NCBI GenBank assembly: GCA_913778145.1
Contig: CAJYVI010000005.1
Span: forward strand, 1-46,596
DNA length: 46,596 bases
From: an uncultured Pseudocitrobacter sp.
GTDB lineage: Bacteria; Pseudomonadota; Gammaproteobacteria; Enterobacterales; Enterobacteriaceae
Direction: 5' to 3'
This document shows positions 1 through 10,561 of the stretch, in pieces. Every line of letters begins with the position of its first letter. Position 1 is the stretch's first letter. The notes under the pieces were generated by a model that saw only the letters and a list, made by a program, of their open reading frames with translations, did no database searches and was not told the origin of the DNA. A program made the position numbers and the translations under genes.

Positions 1-1959
1 ATCGATGCGGACAGCGCCATGACGGTTACGGACGCGGCGACCCTCGGTACGGCGAGCGTGACGGACAACGGGCTGCTGACGGTCGCGACCGACAGCGACT
101 GGACGCTGAGCCATGCGGTCTCCGGCAGCGGTAACCTGAATAAACAGGGCAGCGGTACGCTGACGTTAACGGCGGATTCGGAGGCGTACACCGGCACCAC
201 AGATATTTCCGGCGGCGAACTGGCGCTCGGGGCGGATGCAGACGGCGCGGTGGCGATGGCGAGTCAGCAGGTGAATATTCACAACGGGGCGATGCTCTCG
301 GGCTTCGGCAGTACGGCGGGGGATATGGATATCCGCCAGGGCGGCACGCTGGCGGTGGCGCAGACCACGGTGGGCGGCAACCTGAATAACGGCGGCACGG
401 TGCTGATGAACCAGCCTGGCGCACAGCCGGGTAACCAGCTGGTGGTGAACGGCAACTACACGGGCAATAACGGCCTGATGGCCTTCAATACCGAGCTGGG
501 CGATGACCAGTCGGCCACCGATAAACTGACGGTGAAGGGCGATACGGCGGGGAGCACCCGCGTGCAGGTGAACAACGTCGGCGGCCTTGGGGCGCAGACG
601 ACCAACGGTATTGAACTGGTGAGCGTGGGCGGCAACTCGGCGGGTAACTTCGCCCTGACCACCGGGACGGTGGAAGCGGGCGCGTGGGTTTACACCCTGG
701 CGAAAGGGCAGGGCGATAACGCCGCGAACTGGTATCTGACCAGTAAGTGGACGGGCACACCGCCGGTTGACCCGGTGAAACCCATCGACCCTGTTGATCC
801 TGTAGACCCAGTCGACCCGGTTGACCCAGTGGATCCAGTAACGCCGGTAGATCCGGTTGACCCGGTGGAACCTGTGACTCCGGTAGATCCTGTGGACCCC
901 GTTGACCCTGTGGAGCCGATAGATCCTGTTGCCCCGGCACAGCCACCGGTTGTCGACCCGACCGGCCCATCGGTGCTGCGCCCGGAGGCGGGAAGCTACA
1001 TCAGCAACCTGGCGACGGCCAACAACTTCTTCACGCACCGTCTGCACGACCGCCTGGGCGAGCCGCAGTACACGGAAGGGCTGCATGACGAGGACAGCTT
1101 CGCGGGCAGCCTGTGGATGCGCCACGTCGGCGGGCATGAGCGTTCGCAGGCGGGCGACGGTCAGCTGAAAACGCAGAGCAACCGCTACGTGTTACAGGTG
1201 GGCGGGGAAGTGGCGCAGTGGAGCGCCAGCGGGCAGGACCGCTTCCATCTGGGCGTGATGGGCGGCTACGCCAACGCGCACAGCCACACCCGCAGCGACC
1301 GGGCGGGCTATGACTCTGACGGGCGCATCAGCGGCTACAGCGCCGGGGTGTACGGCACGTGGTACCAGAACGAAGCCGACCGCAGCGGGGCGTACGTGGA
1401 CAGCTGGCTGCTGTACAGCTGGTTCGATAACAGCGTGGAGTCGGACAACCGCGAGCGCGACGACTACCGGTCGAAGGGGCTGACGGCCTCGTTGGAAGCG
1501 GGCTATACGCTGAAGGCGGGCGAGTTCAGCGGCAGCGCGGGCACGCTGAACAGCTGGTACGTACAGCCGCAGGCGCAGGTGACGTGGATGGGCGTGAAGG
1601 ACGATGCGCACACCCGTCATGACGGCACGCGTATCCGCAGCGAAGGCGATGGCAACGTGCAGGCGCGTCTGGGCGTGAAGACCTACCTCAACAGCCATAA
1701 TAAGCTGGATGAAGGGAAAGGCCGCGAGTTCCAGCCGTACGTGGAGGCGAACTGGATTTACAACAGTGAAACCTACGGCGTGCGGATGGACGGGGTACGC
1801 GTCAGCCGCGACGGCTCGCGTAATCTGGGCGAAGTGCGCACGGGCGTGGAAGGAAAGCTGAGTCAAAACCTGAGCGTGTGGGGCAACATGGGCGTGCAGC
1901 TGGGCGACAAGGGCTACAGCGACACCCAGGGGATGCTGGGCGTGAAATACGGCTGGTAA
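1..1959 (+). CDS. Autotransporter, 3' part (passenger end, linker, beta-barrel)
   Basis: This is the C-terminal part of a type V secretion autotransporter. The frame is open from the first base of the window, so the start lies upstream. The visible passenger (to about nt 740) has the Gly/Asn/Thr-rich repeats of a beta-helix of the AIDA/pertactin kind. A low-complexity linker at nt 760-966 is built from Pro-Val-Asp-Pro units with a few Glu, Thr or Ile variants. The last ~310 residues are a typical autotransporter barrel, starting near the [12 protein letters not shown] motif and ending in a C-terminal Trp, as expected for BAM-dependent insertion. It should sit in the outer membrane and display an adhesin-like passenger. 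The specific adhesin family cannot be named because the N-terminus is missing. A strong terminator follows. Confidence 0.9.
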   Translation: MDADSAMTVTDAATLGTASVTDNGLLTVATDSDWTLSHAVSGSGNLNKQGSGTLTLTADSEAYTGTTDISGGELALGADADGAVAMASQQVNIHNGAMLSGFGSTAGDMDIRQGGTLAVAQTTVGGNLNNGGTVLMNQPGAQPGNQLVVNGNYTGNNGLMAFNTELGDDQSATDKLTVKGDTAGSTRVQVNNVGGLGAQTTNGIELVSVGGNSAGNFALTTGTVEAGAWVYTLAKGQGDNAANWYLTSKWTGTPPVDPVKPIDPVDPVDPVDPVDPVDPVTPVDPVDPVEPVTPVDPVDPVDPVEPIDPVAPAQPPVVDPTGPSVLRPEAGSYISNLATANNFFTHRLHDRLGEPQYTEGLHDEDSFAGSLWMRHVGGHERSQAGDGQLKTQSNRYVLQVGGEVAQWSASGQDRFHLGVMGGYANAHSHTRSDRAGYDSDGRISGYSAGVYGTWYQNEADRSGAYVDSWLLYSWFDNSVESDNRERDDYRSKGLTASLEAGYTLKAGEFSGSAGTLNSWYVQPQAQVTWMGVKDDAHTRHDGTRIRSEGDGNVQARLGVKTYLNSHNKLDEGKGREFQPYVEANWIYNSETYGVRMDGVRVSRDGSRNLGEVRTGVEGKLSQNLSVWGNMGVQLGDKGYSDTQGMLGVKYGW

Positions 1960-1970
1960 GGCCGGAAGTA

Positions 1971-2004
1971 CAGAAGGGAGCCATTCGGCTCCCTTCTGTT
2001 TTTT
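1971..2004 (+). terminator. Rho-independent terminator of the autotransporter gene
   Basis: A perfect 12-bp stem (CAGAAGGGAGCC with its complement) closes a 4-nt loop and is followed by six T. It begins 11 bp after the autotransporter stop codon. Confidence 0.93.
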
Positions 2005-2036
2005 GCCTGATGGCGCTTCGCTTATCAGGCCTACGC
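2005..2036. repeat. Single REP-type palindrome
   Basis: An imperfect palindrome, GCCTGATGGCGC...CTTATCAGGC, directly follows the terminator. It has the usual REP core and the trailing CCTACG. It is the first unit of the larger array that follows. Confidence 0.75.
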
Positions 2037-2061
2037 GGTCTCTGCAATATATTGCATTTGC

Positions 2062-2377
<316 letters not shown>

Positions 2378-2392
2378 TAAGCCCTTAAAAAA

Positions 2393-2605
2393 TTAAGGGG
2401 TAACAGTAATGCTCTGCCCCGCAAAGCTCACCGTTTGCCCGGCGACGATTTTGCAGCGTTTGCGCGTTTCAACCGCGCCGTCAACTTTCACCTGACCATC
2501 GGCGATGACGATTTTCGCCTGCGCGCCGCTTTCGGTCCAGCCTTCCAGTTTCAGTAAGTCGCACAGTTCAACGTATGGGTGTTTTCCTAAAGAGAATGTG
2601 GCCAT
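2393..2605 (-). CDS. ybcJ: YbcJ, small S4-like RNA-binding protein
   Basis: The 70-residue product matches YbcJ in length and sequence as I recall it, with an S4-type RNA-binding fold (VELCDLLKLEGWTESGAQAK, then the GxVxVDGxVETRKRxKI core). Its function is poorly defined; an RNA or ribosome link is inferred from the fold. The start ATG overlaps the folD stop by one base (TAATG), so the two genes are translationally coupled. The folD-ybcJ order is the same in E. coli. The stop lies in a short hairpin (CCCTTAA/TTAAGGG, about 2382-2399) that has no U-tract on this strand. Confidence 0.95.
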   Translation of the reverse strand: MATFSLGKHPYVELCDLLKLEGWTESGAQAKIVIADGQVKVDGAVETRKRCKIVAGQTVSFAGQSITVTP

Positions 2606-3471
2606 TATGCTTCCTCGACGTCGTGATACTCTTCACAGGCCTGAAGCGTATTCTGGATAAGTGTTGCAACGGTCATCGGGCCGACGCCGCCCGGAACCGG
2701 CGTAATGTAAGATGCGCGTTTTGCCGCATCTTCAAAAACAACATCGCCCACCACTTTGCCATTTTCCAGACGGTTAATGCCGACATCCATAACGATCGCG
2801 CCTTCTTTGATCCAGTCGCCCGGAATAAAGCCCGGTTTACCGACGGCGACGATCAGCAGGTCGGCATTCTCGACATGGTGACGCAGATTTTTGGTGAAGC
2901 GGTGAGTCACGGTGGTGGTACAGCCCGCCAGCAGCAGCTCCATGCTCATCGGGCGACCGACAATGTTGGATGCGCCGATAACGACGGCATTCAGCCCATA
3001 GGTGTCGATGTTGTAGCGCTCAAGCAGCGTGACGATACCACGCGGCGTACAAGGGCGCAGGCGCGGCGCGCGCTGGCAAAGGCGGCCCACATTATACGGG
3101 TGAAAACCGTCGACGTCTTTATCGGGCGCGATGCGTTCCAGCACTTTCACATTATCGATACCCGCCGGAAGCGGCAGTTGCACTAAAATACCGTCAATAG
3201 TTTTGTCAGCGTTCAGGGTGTCGATAAGGGTCAGCAACTCGGCTTCGCTGGTGGTTTCCGGCAGGTCATATGAGCGGGAGACGAACCCCACTTCATCGCA
3301 GGCCTTGCGTTTGCTTGCGACATAAATTTGTGAGGCCGGGTTGCTGCCAACCAGCACAACGGCAAGCCCTGGAGCACGTTTTCCTGCTGCAACGCGCGCC
3401 TGTACTTTTTCCGCAACCTCAGAGCGCACCTGCTGCGCAATCGTTTTACCGTCAATAATCTTAGCTGCCAT
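2605..3471 (-). CDS. folD: FolD, methylenetetrahydrofolate dehydrogenase/cyclohydrolase
   Basis: This bifunctional cytosolic enzyme oxidises 5,10-methylene-THF with NADP+ to methenyl-THF and hydrolyses that to 10-formyl-THF, supplying one-carbon units. The start chosen is [14 protein letters not shown], giving 288 residues, the usual length; eight more codons are open upstream but are not part of the family. Family signatures are present: the catalytic Lys region [13 protein letters not shown], the VQLPLP block, [11 protein letters not shown], and the Rossmann stretch [11 protein letters not shown]. The C-terminus holds [13 protein letters not shown]. It is divergent from the fim operon and coupled to ybcJ. 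Confidence 0.97.
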   Translation of the reverse strand: MAAKIIDGKTIAQQVRSEVAEKVQARVAAGKRAPGLAVVLVGSNPASQIYVASKRKACDEVGFVSRSYDLPETTSEAELLTLIDTLNADKTIDGILVQLPLPAGIDNVKVLERIAPDKDVDGFHPYNVGRLCQRAPRLRPCTPRGIVTLLERYNIDTYGLNAVVIGASNIVGRPMSMELLLAGCTTTVTHRFTKNLRHHVENADLLIVAVGKPGFIPGDWIKEGAIVMDVGINRLENGKVVGDVVFEDAAKRASYITPVPGGVGPMTVATLIQNTLQACEEYHDVEEA

Positions 3472-3880
3472 CAGAGAGAAGATTCCATCTGTCACTTACG
3501 AAAGGGGGGATGACCATATTTTGTCAGATGCGGGGCTTTCTGTCAGTCATCGTTTACGAGTTTTCGCGCGAAAGCGCCTCTGTGCTGGCGATAGTCTTAC
3601 TGCTTGTGCGGTTTTGTCCTGGTTAAAATTAGGACTGGGCTTAGCCTGGCCTCAGCGTTTATACGTATTTTCTATTATTTAAATTTTGTACTTTACCTCC
3701 GAAATAAAATTCTTCCGGTGTTATCTCCGGAATATCTCGCTGCCCATTATTTGGTAGCGGTTTTAACTCTCTCAGGGATGCTGAGGTTATGCGGTCTGGC
3801 AATTATTTGCCGTGCTATGTCATGCGAGTCGTACAGGATATTCGGTTCGTCACAATGTTTTAATTCATCAAGGAATACCT
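3472..3880. other. Intergenic region between folD and fimA
   Basis: This ~410-bp divergent region should hold the folD promoter and the fimA promoter/leader. It is AT-rich toward fimA. A perfect 12-bp palindrome TTTCGCGCGAAA lies at 3562-3573. I saw no pair of inverted repeats like the E. coli fimS switch and no recombinase gene nearby, so phase inversion is not expected. fimA is preceded by an AAGGAA ribosome site. No conserved gene is visible. Confidence 0.5.
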
Positions 3881-4432
3881 ATGAAACTGAGTACTATTGC
3901 CTCTACTGTGATGGCGTCTTTCGTATTAATGACGGGGGCAGCACAGGCTGCAGCGGTTTCCGTTAATGGCGGCAGCGTTCACTTTAAAGGTGAATTAGTC
4001 AACGCAGCGTGTGCGGTAAATACTGAGTCTTCAGATCAAATTGTTGAACTGGGCCAGTATCGTACGGCGAAATTTACTGCGGTCGGCGATACCACCACCA
4101 ATATGCCGTTCACCATCGTTCTGAACGATTGCGATCCGAGCGTTTCTGCAACCGCTGCTGTTGCATTCAGTGGTCAGGCTGACGCGACCGACGCAACGCT
4201 GCTGGCGGTGAATGCCACCAACAACAATACCGCGGCGAAAGGCGTGGGTATCGAGATCCTCGACAGCAAATCGAAAACCCTGAGCCCGGATGGCGCAACT
4301 TTCTCTTCTGCACAAACGCTGCTGCAGGGCACCAACACCCTGAACTTCACCGCGCGCTACAAAGCAACTGCCGACAAGGCTGAGCCGGGTCAGGCAAACG
4401 CAGACGCGACCTTTGTGATGAAGTACGAGTAA
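3881..4432 (+). CDS. fimA: Type 1 major fimbrial subunit FimA
   Basis: This is the major pilin of a chaperone-usher fimbria, polymerised into the rod by donor-strand exchange. The start ATG at 3881 follows AAGGAATACCT; the frame is open further upstream but lacks a signal. It has 183 residues: a signal peptide at about 1-23 (cleavage after AQA), then the pilin fold. Cys44 and Cys84 form the expected disulfide. The C-terminus has the FVMKYE beta-zipper ending with a penultimate Tyr. Gene order A-I-C-D-H-F followed by fimZ and fimY matches the Salmonella fim and E. coli sfm loci at the same position beside folD. Naming as fimA rather than sfmA follows the presence of fimY. Confidence 0.88.
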   Translation: MKLSTIASTVMASFVLMTGAAQAAAVSVNGGSVHFKGELVNAACAVNTESSDQIVELGQYRTAKFTAVGDTTTNMPFTIVLNDCDPSVSATAAVAFSGQADATDATLLAVNATNNNTAAKGVGIEILDSKSKTLSPDGATFSSAQTLLQGTNTLNFTARYKATADKAEPGQANADATFVMKYE

Positions 4433-4447
4433 TTGTTGCTACAGGGA

Positions 4448-4480
4448 GTGACTTTGCCTCACGGATGAGGCTCAAATCAC
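4448..4480 (+). terminator. Hairpin between fimA and fimI (likely attenuator or mRNA stabiliser)
   Basis: An inner stem GCCTCA/TGAGGC closes a 4-nt loop and is flanked by an outer GTGA/TCAC pairing. There is no T-tract, so it is more likely a partial terminator or 3' stabiliser that favours fimA mRNA over the downstream genes. That role is inferred from its position after the major pilin gene. Confidence 0.45.
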
Positions 4481-4496
4481 CTGAAGAGAGCCACGA

Positions 4497-5039
4497 ATGA
4501 GAGGGATTGTGTTCCTGCTGGCCACGCTGATGCTTTCTCTGCCTGCGCTGGCGCACAGAGTTGTCATCGAAGGTGGAAAGGTACAAATGCGCGGAGAGCT
4601 GGTTAACAGCGCCTGCGCTGTCGCGACTGAAAGCCAGAATATGCGCATTGAGATGGGGCAGTATCGGACCAATGCGTTTACCGGGCCGGGCAGTTTTGCC
4701 ACTACGCAGGTGCCCTTTACGCTGCGTCTGGTCGACTGCCGAAAAGATGTTTCGCAGACTGTGGGAGTTGCCTTTCAGGGGCTGACGCCAACGGAAGATC
4801 CGCTGGTGTTTATGACCACGTCGCGCGTCGATGGCCGTCAGTCAAACAGCGGAGTGGGTCTGGCATTATTTGATAGCAGTCAGCGGCACATTATTCCGAA
4901 CGCCCAGCCGGTTTCTTATTTTCCCATTAATGATGATGAGCTGATATTTCATTTCAGCGCGCGCTATCGGGCTATTTCCGGCCAGGTTATGCCAGGCGCT
5001 ATTCAGTCTGATGTCTGGTTTACGCTGCTTTATCCCTGA
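4497..5039 (+). CDS. fimI: FimI-like minor fimbrial protein
   Basis: This pilin-family protein of 180 residues has a signal peptide at about 1-19 (ending SLPALA) and a fold close to FimA: VQMRGELVNSACAV parallels FimA's [14 protein letters not shown], with Cys40 and a second Cys in LVDCRKD. It lies 64 bp after fimA. The C-terminal strand ends FTLLYP, with the penultimate Tyr of fimA shifted by an added Pro. In related type 1 systems FimI is a minor subunit linked to rod termination or anchoring; that role is taken from the family. Confidence 0.82.
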   Translation: MRGIVFLLATLMLSLPALAHRVVIEGGKVQMRGELVNSACAVATESQNMRIEMGQYRTNAFTGPGSFATTQVPFTLRLVDCRKDVSQTVGVAFQGLTPTEDPLVFMTTSRVDGRQSNSGVGLALFDSSQRHIIPNAQPVSYFPINDDELIFHFSARYRAISGQVMPGAIQSDVWFTLLYP

Positions 5040-5066
5040 AGCGTCAAATAAAGAAAAGGTATTGTT

Positions 5067-5762
5067 GTGATTAACGCAATTATTAAATCAAGTATGGCCC
5101 TGTCATTTTTACTGCTGTGTGTCTCGCTGCCTGCGCAGGCATCCGGGGGAGTGGCACTGGGCGCTACGCGCGTTATTTATCCGGCGGACGCCAAACAGAC
5201 GTCGCTGGCCATCACCAACAGCAACGATAAAGAACGTTATTTAATTAACGCATGGATTGAAAACGACCTTGGGAAAAAAGAATCAACGTTCGTTGTAACG
5301 CCGCCGCTGTTTGTCAGCGAGCCAAAAAGCGAAAACACCCTACGCATTATCTATGCCGGGCAACCATTGCCGTCCGACCGGGAGTCGCTGTTCTGGATGA
5401 ACGTGAAGGCGATCCCGTCCGTCAATAAAGCGAATATCGAAGGCAAGAACGTTCTGCAACTGGCGATTTTGTCGCGCATCAAACTGTTTGTTCGCCCCAA
5501 AAACCTGGCGATGCCGCCGGAGGAAGCCCTGTCGCATCTGCGTTTTGAGCGCAGCGGCACGCATCTGAAGGTGACCAATGCGTCGCCTTATTACGTCACG
5601 CTGGTCAATTTGCAGCTTGGCGGTCAGCGCATCAACAACCTGATGATTGCGCCGAAAAATAGCGCCCAGCAGGCGATTCCCGCCTCGGCGAGCGGCACGC
5701 TGTCGTGGCAGAGCGTGAATGATTACGGGGCGATTACCCCCGTTCACCGCGTAAATCTTTGA
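5067..5762 (+). CDS. fimC: FimC periplasmic pilus chaperone
   Basis: This PapD-family chaperone binds pilin subunits in the periplasm, supplies the missing strand and delivers them to the usher. The 231-residue product begins at GTG 5067 and has a signal peptide at about 1-25 (ending LPAQA). Domain 1 carries the family pattern: [30 protein letters not shown], and ENTLRIIY on the G1 side. [11 protein letters not shown] and [15 protein letters not shown] follow. Domain 2 ends near VHRVNL. The stop overlaps the first ATG of fimD (TGATGA), so chaperone and usher are translationally coupled. Confidence 0.9.
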   Translation: MINAIIKSSMALSFLLLCVSLPAQASGGVALGATRVIYPADAKQTSLAITNSNDKERYLINAWIENDLGKKESTFVVTPPLFVSEPKSENTLRIIYAGQPLPSDRESLFWMNVKAIPSVNKANIEGKNVLQLAILSRIKLFVRPKNLAMPPEEALSHLRFERSGTHLKVTNASPYYVTLVNLQLGGQRINNLMIAPKNSAQQAIPASASGTLSWQSVNDYGAITPVHRVNL

Positions 5763-8353
5763 TGACGTCAGAGCAGGCCGACACCATGAAAAACCTTCAC
5801 CCGCTCAGTATGCTGACGCTGGCTGTGATGGCGGCGCTCTGGTCACCCAACGGGCGCGGCGAGAGCTACTTCAACCCCGCATTTTTGTCAGAAGATACGG
5901 CCTCCGTGGCCGATCTTTCGCGTTTTGAGCAGGGGCATCAGCAAGCGCCCGGCGTTTATCGCGTCGATATCTGGCGCAACGATGAATTTATCGGTACTCA
6001 GGATCTCACCTTTGTCGCCGCAGAGGGCGCTGCGCCGCCCGCAGCTGGCCTCGCGCCCTGCATCCAGCGCGATTTCTTGCAGCGTTTAGGCGTCAATATG
6101 ACGGCCTTCCCGGCGCTGGCCAGTGAACGGAAAGAAAGCTGCGTGGCGCTGGAGAACCTGTTGCCGGGTAGCGTCGTGGCGTTTGATTTCGCCTCGCTGC
6201 GACTACGCCTTAGCGTGCCGCAGGCGGCAATGAGCAACAGCGCACGCGGCTATATTCCGCCGGACGAGTGGGATGAGGGCATTCCCGCGCTGCTGCTCAA
6301 TTACAGCCTGACCGGCAACAAAGGCAGTGATGACGATAGTCACTATCTCAATTTGCAAAGCGGCCTGAACTACGGCCCGTGGCGGCTGCGTAATAACGGC
6401 GCGTGGCGCTACACCCGTAATAACGGGAAGCGTCACAGCGAGTGGGAAAATATCGGCACCTGGCTACAGCGTTCAATCATCCCGTTAAAAAGCGAAATGG
6501 TGCTGGGCGACAGCAATACCGGCAACGATGTGTTCGACAGCATCGGTTTTCGCGGTGGCCGACTTTACTCCTCCGACAGCATGTATCCGGATAGCCTACA
6601 GGGCTATGCCCCAACCGTCCGCGGGATTGCGCGCACGCCAGCGAAGGTCGTGATTCGCCAGAACGGCTACGTGATTTATCAAAGCTATGTGCAGCCGGGC
6701 GCTTTTGCGATTAGCGACCTGAACCCAACCTCTTCGAGTGGTGACCTGGAGGTGACCGTGGAGGAGAAAGACGGTAGCCAGCAGCGCTATACCGTGCCGT
6801 ATTCCACAGTGCCGTTGCTGCAACGCGAAGGGCGACTGAAGTATGACCTGGTTGCCGGGGAGTATCGCAGCGGGAATAGTCAAAAAGACACGCCGTTCTT
6901 TGGTCAGGGCACGATGATTGTCGGCCTGCCGGGCGGCTATACCGTTTACGGCGGTACGCAGATGGCTTCGCGCTACGCAGCGGCAGCCATTGGCGCGGGG
7001 AAAAACCTTGGCGACTGGGGCGCGATTTCTCTCGATGTGACCCATGCGCGCAGCCAGTTAGCCGACGACAGCTGGCATGAAGGGCAGTCGCTGCGTTTCC
7101 TGTACGCCAAATCCCTGAACGGCTACGGCACCAACTTCCAGCTTCTGGGCTATCGCTACTCGACGCGCGGTTTTTATACCCTTGATGACGTGGCGTGGAA
7201 ACGGATGTCCGGGTATGAGTATTCGGAAACGGAAAACGATAAAAACGGCGTGCCGGATGTAGTGAGTTATCACAATCTTACCTGGAGTAAAAAGGGGCGC
7301 TTCCAGGTCAACATTTCGCAATCGCTGGGGGATTACGGTTCGGTGTATCTCTCCGGAAGCGAGCAAACCTACTGGGGAACCAGCGATTCCAATATCTGGT
7401 ATCAGCTTGGCTATGCCGGTGGCTGGAAAGGCATCAGCTACTCGCTGAGCTGGTCGTGGAACCGGTCGGTGGGTATCGACGGCACCGATCGTATTGTTTC
7501 GGCGAACGTCTCCATCCCGTTCAGCCTGTTTACACCGAACGGTTATCGTCGCGATAGCGTGCTGGATCGCGCCTATGCCACCGCCTCCGCCAGCCGTAAT
7601 AAAGACGGTGATAGCAGTTGGCAAACCGGCGTCAGCGGCACGCTGCTGGAAGGTCGCAACCTGAACTACAGCGTGACGCAGGGCCATACCAGCAACAACG
7701 GTTCCAGCGGCAGCGCATCGGCTAACTGGCAGGCAACGTACGGCACGGTTGGCGCAGGCTACAACTACTCCCGCGATCAGCATGATTTTAACTGGCAACT
7801 GGCCGGTGGCATCGTCGGTCATGCCGATGGCGTGACCTTCAGCCAACCGCTGGGCGATACCAATGTGCTTATTAAAGCGCCGGGTGCCAGCGGTGTGAAA
7901 GTTGAAAATCAGACCGGGGTGAAAACCGACTGGCGCGGCTACGCCGTGATGCCTTACGCCACGGTGTATCGCTACAACCGCGTGGCGCTCGATACCAATT
8001 CAATGAATGACCATACGGATGTGGAAAACAACGTCAGCAGCGTAGTGCCGACGCGCGGCGCGCTGGTGCGTGCGGCGTTTGATACGCGAATTGGCGTGCG
8101 TGCGCTAATCACCGTGCGCCGTGGCGATCGCTTTGTGCCGTTTGGTGCAATTGTTCGCGAGGTGAACAGCGGCGTCACCAGTATGGCGGGCGAAGAGGGG
8201 CAAATCTACCTGAGCGGTTTGCCATTGAGCGGCGAGCTGCTTATTCAATGGGGCGACAGTGCGCAGGAACGCTGCCGGGCGACCTATACGCTCCCGCAGG
8301 AGAGTTTAAATCAGGCGATTACCATGATGGGAGCACGCTGTGAACGTAAATAA
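5759..8353 (+). CDS. fimD: FimD outer membrane usher
   Basis: This usher forms the outer-membrane pore that recruits chaperone-subunit complexes and catalyses pilus assembly. It has up to 864 residues, the normal length. The mature N-terminal domain starts at [20 protein letters not shown], as in SfmD. The barrel region includes [17 protein letters not shown] and [20 protein letters not shown] (plug region), and the C-terminal domains hold [17 protein letters not shown] and [19 protein letters not shown]. Two starts are possible: ATG 5759, coupled to fimC, or ATG 5786, which gives a more compact signal peptide. Its last 14 bp overlap fimH. Confidence 0.92.
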   Translation: MMTSEQADTMKNLHPLSMLTLAVMAALWSPNGRGESYFNPAFLSEDTASVADLSRFEQGHQQAPGVYRVDIWRNDEFIGTQDLTFVAAEGAAPPAAGLAPCIQRDFLQRLGVNMTAFPALASERKESCVALENLLPGSVVAFDFASLRLRLSVPQAAMSNSARGYIPPDEWDEGIPALLLNYSLTGNKGSDDDSHYLNLQSGLNYGPWRLRNNGAWRYTRNNGKRHSEWENIGTWLQRSIIPLKSEMVLGDSNTGNDVFDSIGFRGGRLYSSDSMYPDSLQGYAPTVRGIARTPAKVVIRQNGYVIYQSYVQPGAFAISDLNPTSSSGDLEVTVEEKDGSQQRYTVPYSTVPLLQREGRLKYDLVAGEYRSGNSQKDTPFFGQGTMIVGLPGGYTVYGGTQMASRYAAAAIGAGKNLGDWGAISLDVTHARSQLADDSWHEGQSLRFLYAKSLNGYGTNFQLLGYRYSTRGFYTLDDVAWKRMSGYEYSETENDKNGVPDVVSYHNLTWSKKGRFQVNISQSLGDYGSVYLSGSEQTYWGTSDSNIWYQLGYAGGWKGISYSLSWSWNRSVGIDGTDRIVSANVSIPFSLFTPNGYRRDSVLDRAYATASASRNKDGDSSWQTGVSGTLLEGRNLNYSVTQGHTSNNGSSGSASANWQATYGTVGAGYNYSRDQHDFNWQLAGGIVGHADGVTFSQPLGDTNVLIKAPGASGVKVENQTGVKTDWRGYAVMPYATVYRYNRVALDTNSMNDHTDVENNVSSVVPTRGALVRAAFDTRIGVRALITVRRGDRFVPFGAIVREVNSGVTSMAGEEGQIYLSGLPLSGELLIQWGDSAQERCRATYTLPQESLNQAITMMGARCERK

Positions 8354-9362
8354 GAGTATGAAAAGCACCCTTGCGCTGGCGCTGGTGTGTCTGGGAATGA
8401 CGGCGCTTCCCGCCAGGGCTACGGTATGCGCGAACTCTGATGGTTTTGCAAAAGATATTGCCTATAACCTGACCGATGTTTTTACCAGTGCCAATAACCA
8501 GGTGGGGCAGATAGTCACATTGTCGCAGAAATCGGGTTTGGTCGGTGTTAACGCCATTTGCCCCAAAGGAACCTCAGGCAACACGACCATGCGAAGTTAC
8601 ACCACCGATCTCCCGATCACCAGCGTGGAAGATAAATTTCAGTATGTAAAACTGAATGAATACCTTGATGGCGCCATGAAGATTACGGATGACTTTGCAG
8701 GGGAATTCTATCCCCCGGTGAGTTATATCCAGATGGGATCGCACCCTAACGTATCGAAAAACAAAGCATTCCCGGTAACCGATTCTAAGCTGGTTTTCCG
8801 CCTTAAAGTGACACGACGCTTTATCAACATGGTGGTGATTCCCCAACAGACAATGTTCAGGGTCTATGTCACTACGACAAGCGCCGATCCACTAACCACC
8901 GTCGTTTATACCATCAGCTACAGCGGCACCATTGAAGTGCCGCAGAGCTGTGAAATTAACGCCGGGAATGTAGTGGAATTTGATTTTGGCGACATTGGCG
9001 CGTCGCTCTTTTCGCAGGCCGGTGTCGGACAGCGGCCGCCGAGCGTGCCTGCGCAGAGTAAAACCATCGGGATTAAATGCACCAACGTGGAAGCCAACGC
9101 GTACCTGACGATGCGTATTGAGGCTGAAAAAGTTTCGGGTAATGCCTTGGTTTCTGACAACCCTGATTTAGGCTTCGTGGTGGCTGATGCAAACGGCAAT
9201 CCGTTAACGCCGAATACGCTGGGCAGTACTATCCCGTTCCGTCTGGACGATGCTGCTCAGGCTCAGGTGGGAATTCGCGCCTGGCCGGTCAGCATTACCG
9301 GCAATAAACCAGCGGAAGGCGTTTTTACGTCGCGAGGGTATCTGCGTGTTGATTACGATTAA
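8340..9362 (+). CDS. fimH: FimH-like tip adhesin
   Basis: This two-domain fimbrial tip protein of about 340 residues has a signal peptide at about 1-27 (ending LPARA). An N-terminal lectin-type domain starts [19 protein letters not shown]-terminal pilin domain begins near [20 protein letters not shown] and ends YLRVDYD. Start choice is GTG 8340 (overlapping fimD by 14 bp) or ATG 8358. In type 1 fimbriae this protein binds mannosylated receptors; the lectin domain here is not close enough to E. coli FimH by eye to assert mannose specificity. Its position after the usher supports the adhesin role. Confidence 0.82.
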   Translation: MNVNKSMKSTLALALVCLGMTALPARATVCANSDGFAKDIAYNLTDVFTSANNQVGQIVTLSQKSGLVGVNAICPKGTSGNTTMRSYTTDLPITSVEDKFQYVKLNEYLDGAMKITDDFAGEFYPPVSYIQMGSHPNVSKNKAFPVTDSKLVFRLKVTRRFINMVVIPQQTMFRVYVTTTSADPLTTVVYTISYSGTIEVPQSCEINAGNVVEFDFGDIGASLFSQAGVGQRPPSVPAQSKTIGIKCTNVEANAYLTMRIEAEKVSGNALVSDNPDLGFVVADANGNPLTPNTLGSTIPFRLDDAAQAQVGIRAWPVSITGNKPAEGVFTSRGYLRVDYD

Positions 9363-9372
9363 GAGAGGTAAG

Positions 9373-9891
9373 ATGCCACGTCATTTCACTTTCGCCCTGG
9401 CGTTACTGGCGATATTCAGTTCCGTACAGGCGGCAACGCCGCTGGGTGAGATAAACATACAGTTGCAGGGCAATATTGTGGATTTAAGCTGCGTAGTGAA
9501 TGCCAGCGACAGCGCGAAAGAAGTGCAGCTAGGAACGTGGCCAACGAAGCAGTTACAAACGACCGGCAGCAAAACGCAGGCTATGCCGTTTTCGATACGA
9601 TTAACCGGCTGCCCACCGGGCGCCGTATCAATAACGTTTGCCGGAACGCCTGACAATAGTGATAACACCCTGCTGGCATTGAATGGCTCAAGCCAGGCCA
9701 GTGGGGTAGCGGTAGAGATTCTTGACGAAGATAAATCACGCTTACCGTTACAACAGGAGAGTAAAGAAGTGGCTATCGACGCACAAGGGGATGCCACGCT
9801 GGCGTTTTACGCCAATTACATTTCCACGGCAGACAACCCTCAGCCAGGCAGTGCTGATGCGGATGCGACTTTTACGCTTAACTATAACTGA
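9373..9891 (+). CDS. fimF: FimF-like minor tip subunit
   Basis: This 172-residue pilin-family subunit has a signal peptide at about 1-20 (ending SSVQA), Cys40 in VDLSCVVN, a second Cys in LTGCPPG, and a C-terminal FTLNYN strand with a penultimate Tyr. The start ATG 9373 has AGAGAGGTAAG directly upstream and lies 10 bp after the fimH stop, so it belongs to the operon. In type 1 pili FimF is an adaptor joining adhesin to rod. It converges with fimZ; a GC-rich hairpin at about 9893-9916 lies between them. Confidence 0.85.
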   Translation: MPRHFTFALALLAIFSSVQAATPLGEINIQLQGNIVDLSCVVNASDSAKEVQLGTWPTKQLQTTGSKTQAMPFSIRLTGCPPGAVSITFAGTPDNSDNTLLALNGSSQASGVAVEILDEDKSRLPLQQESKEVAIDAQGDATLAFYANYISTADNPQPGSADADATFTLNYN

Positions 9892-9928
9892 CTCCCGGGC
9901 CCGTTTCAGGGCCGGGATGCATTAACAG

Positions 9929-10561
9929 CTACAGTAATTCGTGGGCTTTCGCATAATCAATCAATTCAACGATAGTATGTACACCCAGTTTGGTGAAAAT
10001 ATTTGATTTATGCGCGCTAATAGTTTTATTACTTAACAATAATTGGGCTGCTATCTCTTTATTGGATAAACCATTAGCAAGATAACGTAGTACGGTAATT
10101 TCACGATTAGAGAGTGGCATGTCGTTAAACTTATTGCTACGCATGTTACCACCACCGAAGATATTCATGGAATCCGTCGGGAAGAAAGAATATCCTGCCA
10201 ACAGCATTTCCACCGCCTTATAGATATCGCAGAGATCCTTCCGTTTACTGACGAAACCATTTGCCCCTGCTCTGATCGCTCGACACGCATAAAATGACTC
10301 GGATTTTGATGACAGGAAAAGGATCTTAGTGCTTTCGCTGATGTTCTTTATCCGTTTAAGTAAGGAAAACCCGTCCGAGCCGGGAAGTTCAATGTCGAGT
10401 ATTACCAGATCTACATTATTATTTCTAATATATTCAATGACTTCATGGCTATTGTCGGATTTGAGAACAACCTGAACCTGCGGGTTTTTTTGTAGCAGGA
10501 CCTCGATCGACATTCTGACTATAGGGTGTTCGTCCATAATGATAACGGATGCCGGTTTCAT
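9929..10561 (-). CDS. fimZ: FimZ response regulator of fimbrial expression
   Basis: This NarL/FixJ-type regulator of 210 residues has a receiver domain at about 1-120 with the acidic pocket MDEH (residues 9-12), phosphoacceptor Asp56 (VILDIELPG) and Lys106 (VSKRKD). A LuxR-type helix-turn-helix spans about 147-205 (LSNREITVLRYLANGLSNKEIA...). In Salmonella FimZ activates the fimA promoter and cross-talks to motility. The gene lies directly downstream of fimF in the opposite orientation, as in Salmonella and at E. coli sfm. No sensor kinase gene is nearby. Confidence 0.95.
   Translation of the reverse strand: MKPASVIIMDEHPIVRMSIEVLLQKNPQVQVVLKSDNSHEVIEYIRNNNVDLVILDIELPGSDGFSLLKRIKNISESTKILFLSSKSESFYACRAIRAGANGFVSKRKDLCDIYKAVEMLLAGYSFFPTDSMNIFGGGNMRSNKFNDMPLSNREITVLRYLANGLSNKEIAAQLLLSNKTISAHKSNIFTKLGVHTIVELIDYAKAHELL

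Noticed and set aside
166..1137. Long antisense frame under the autotransporter
   Set aside because: Caused by GC-rich codon bias and the repetitive PVDP linker; composition is Arg/His-rich and not protein-like.
3472..3880. Invertible fim switch
   Set aside because: No matching pair of inverted repeats flanks the fimA promoter region and no fimB/fimE-type recombinase gene is in the window.
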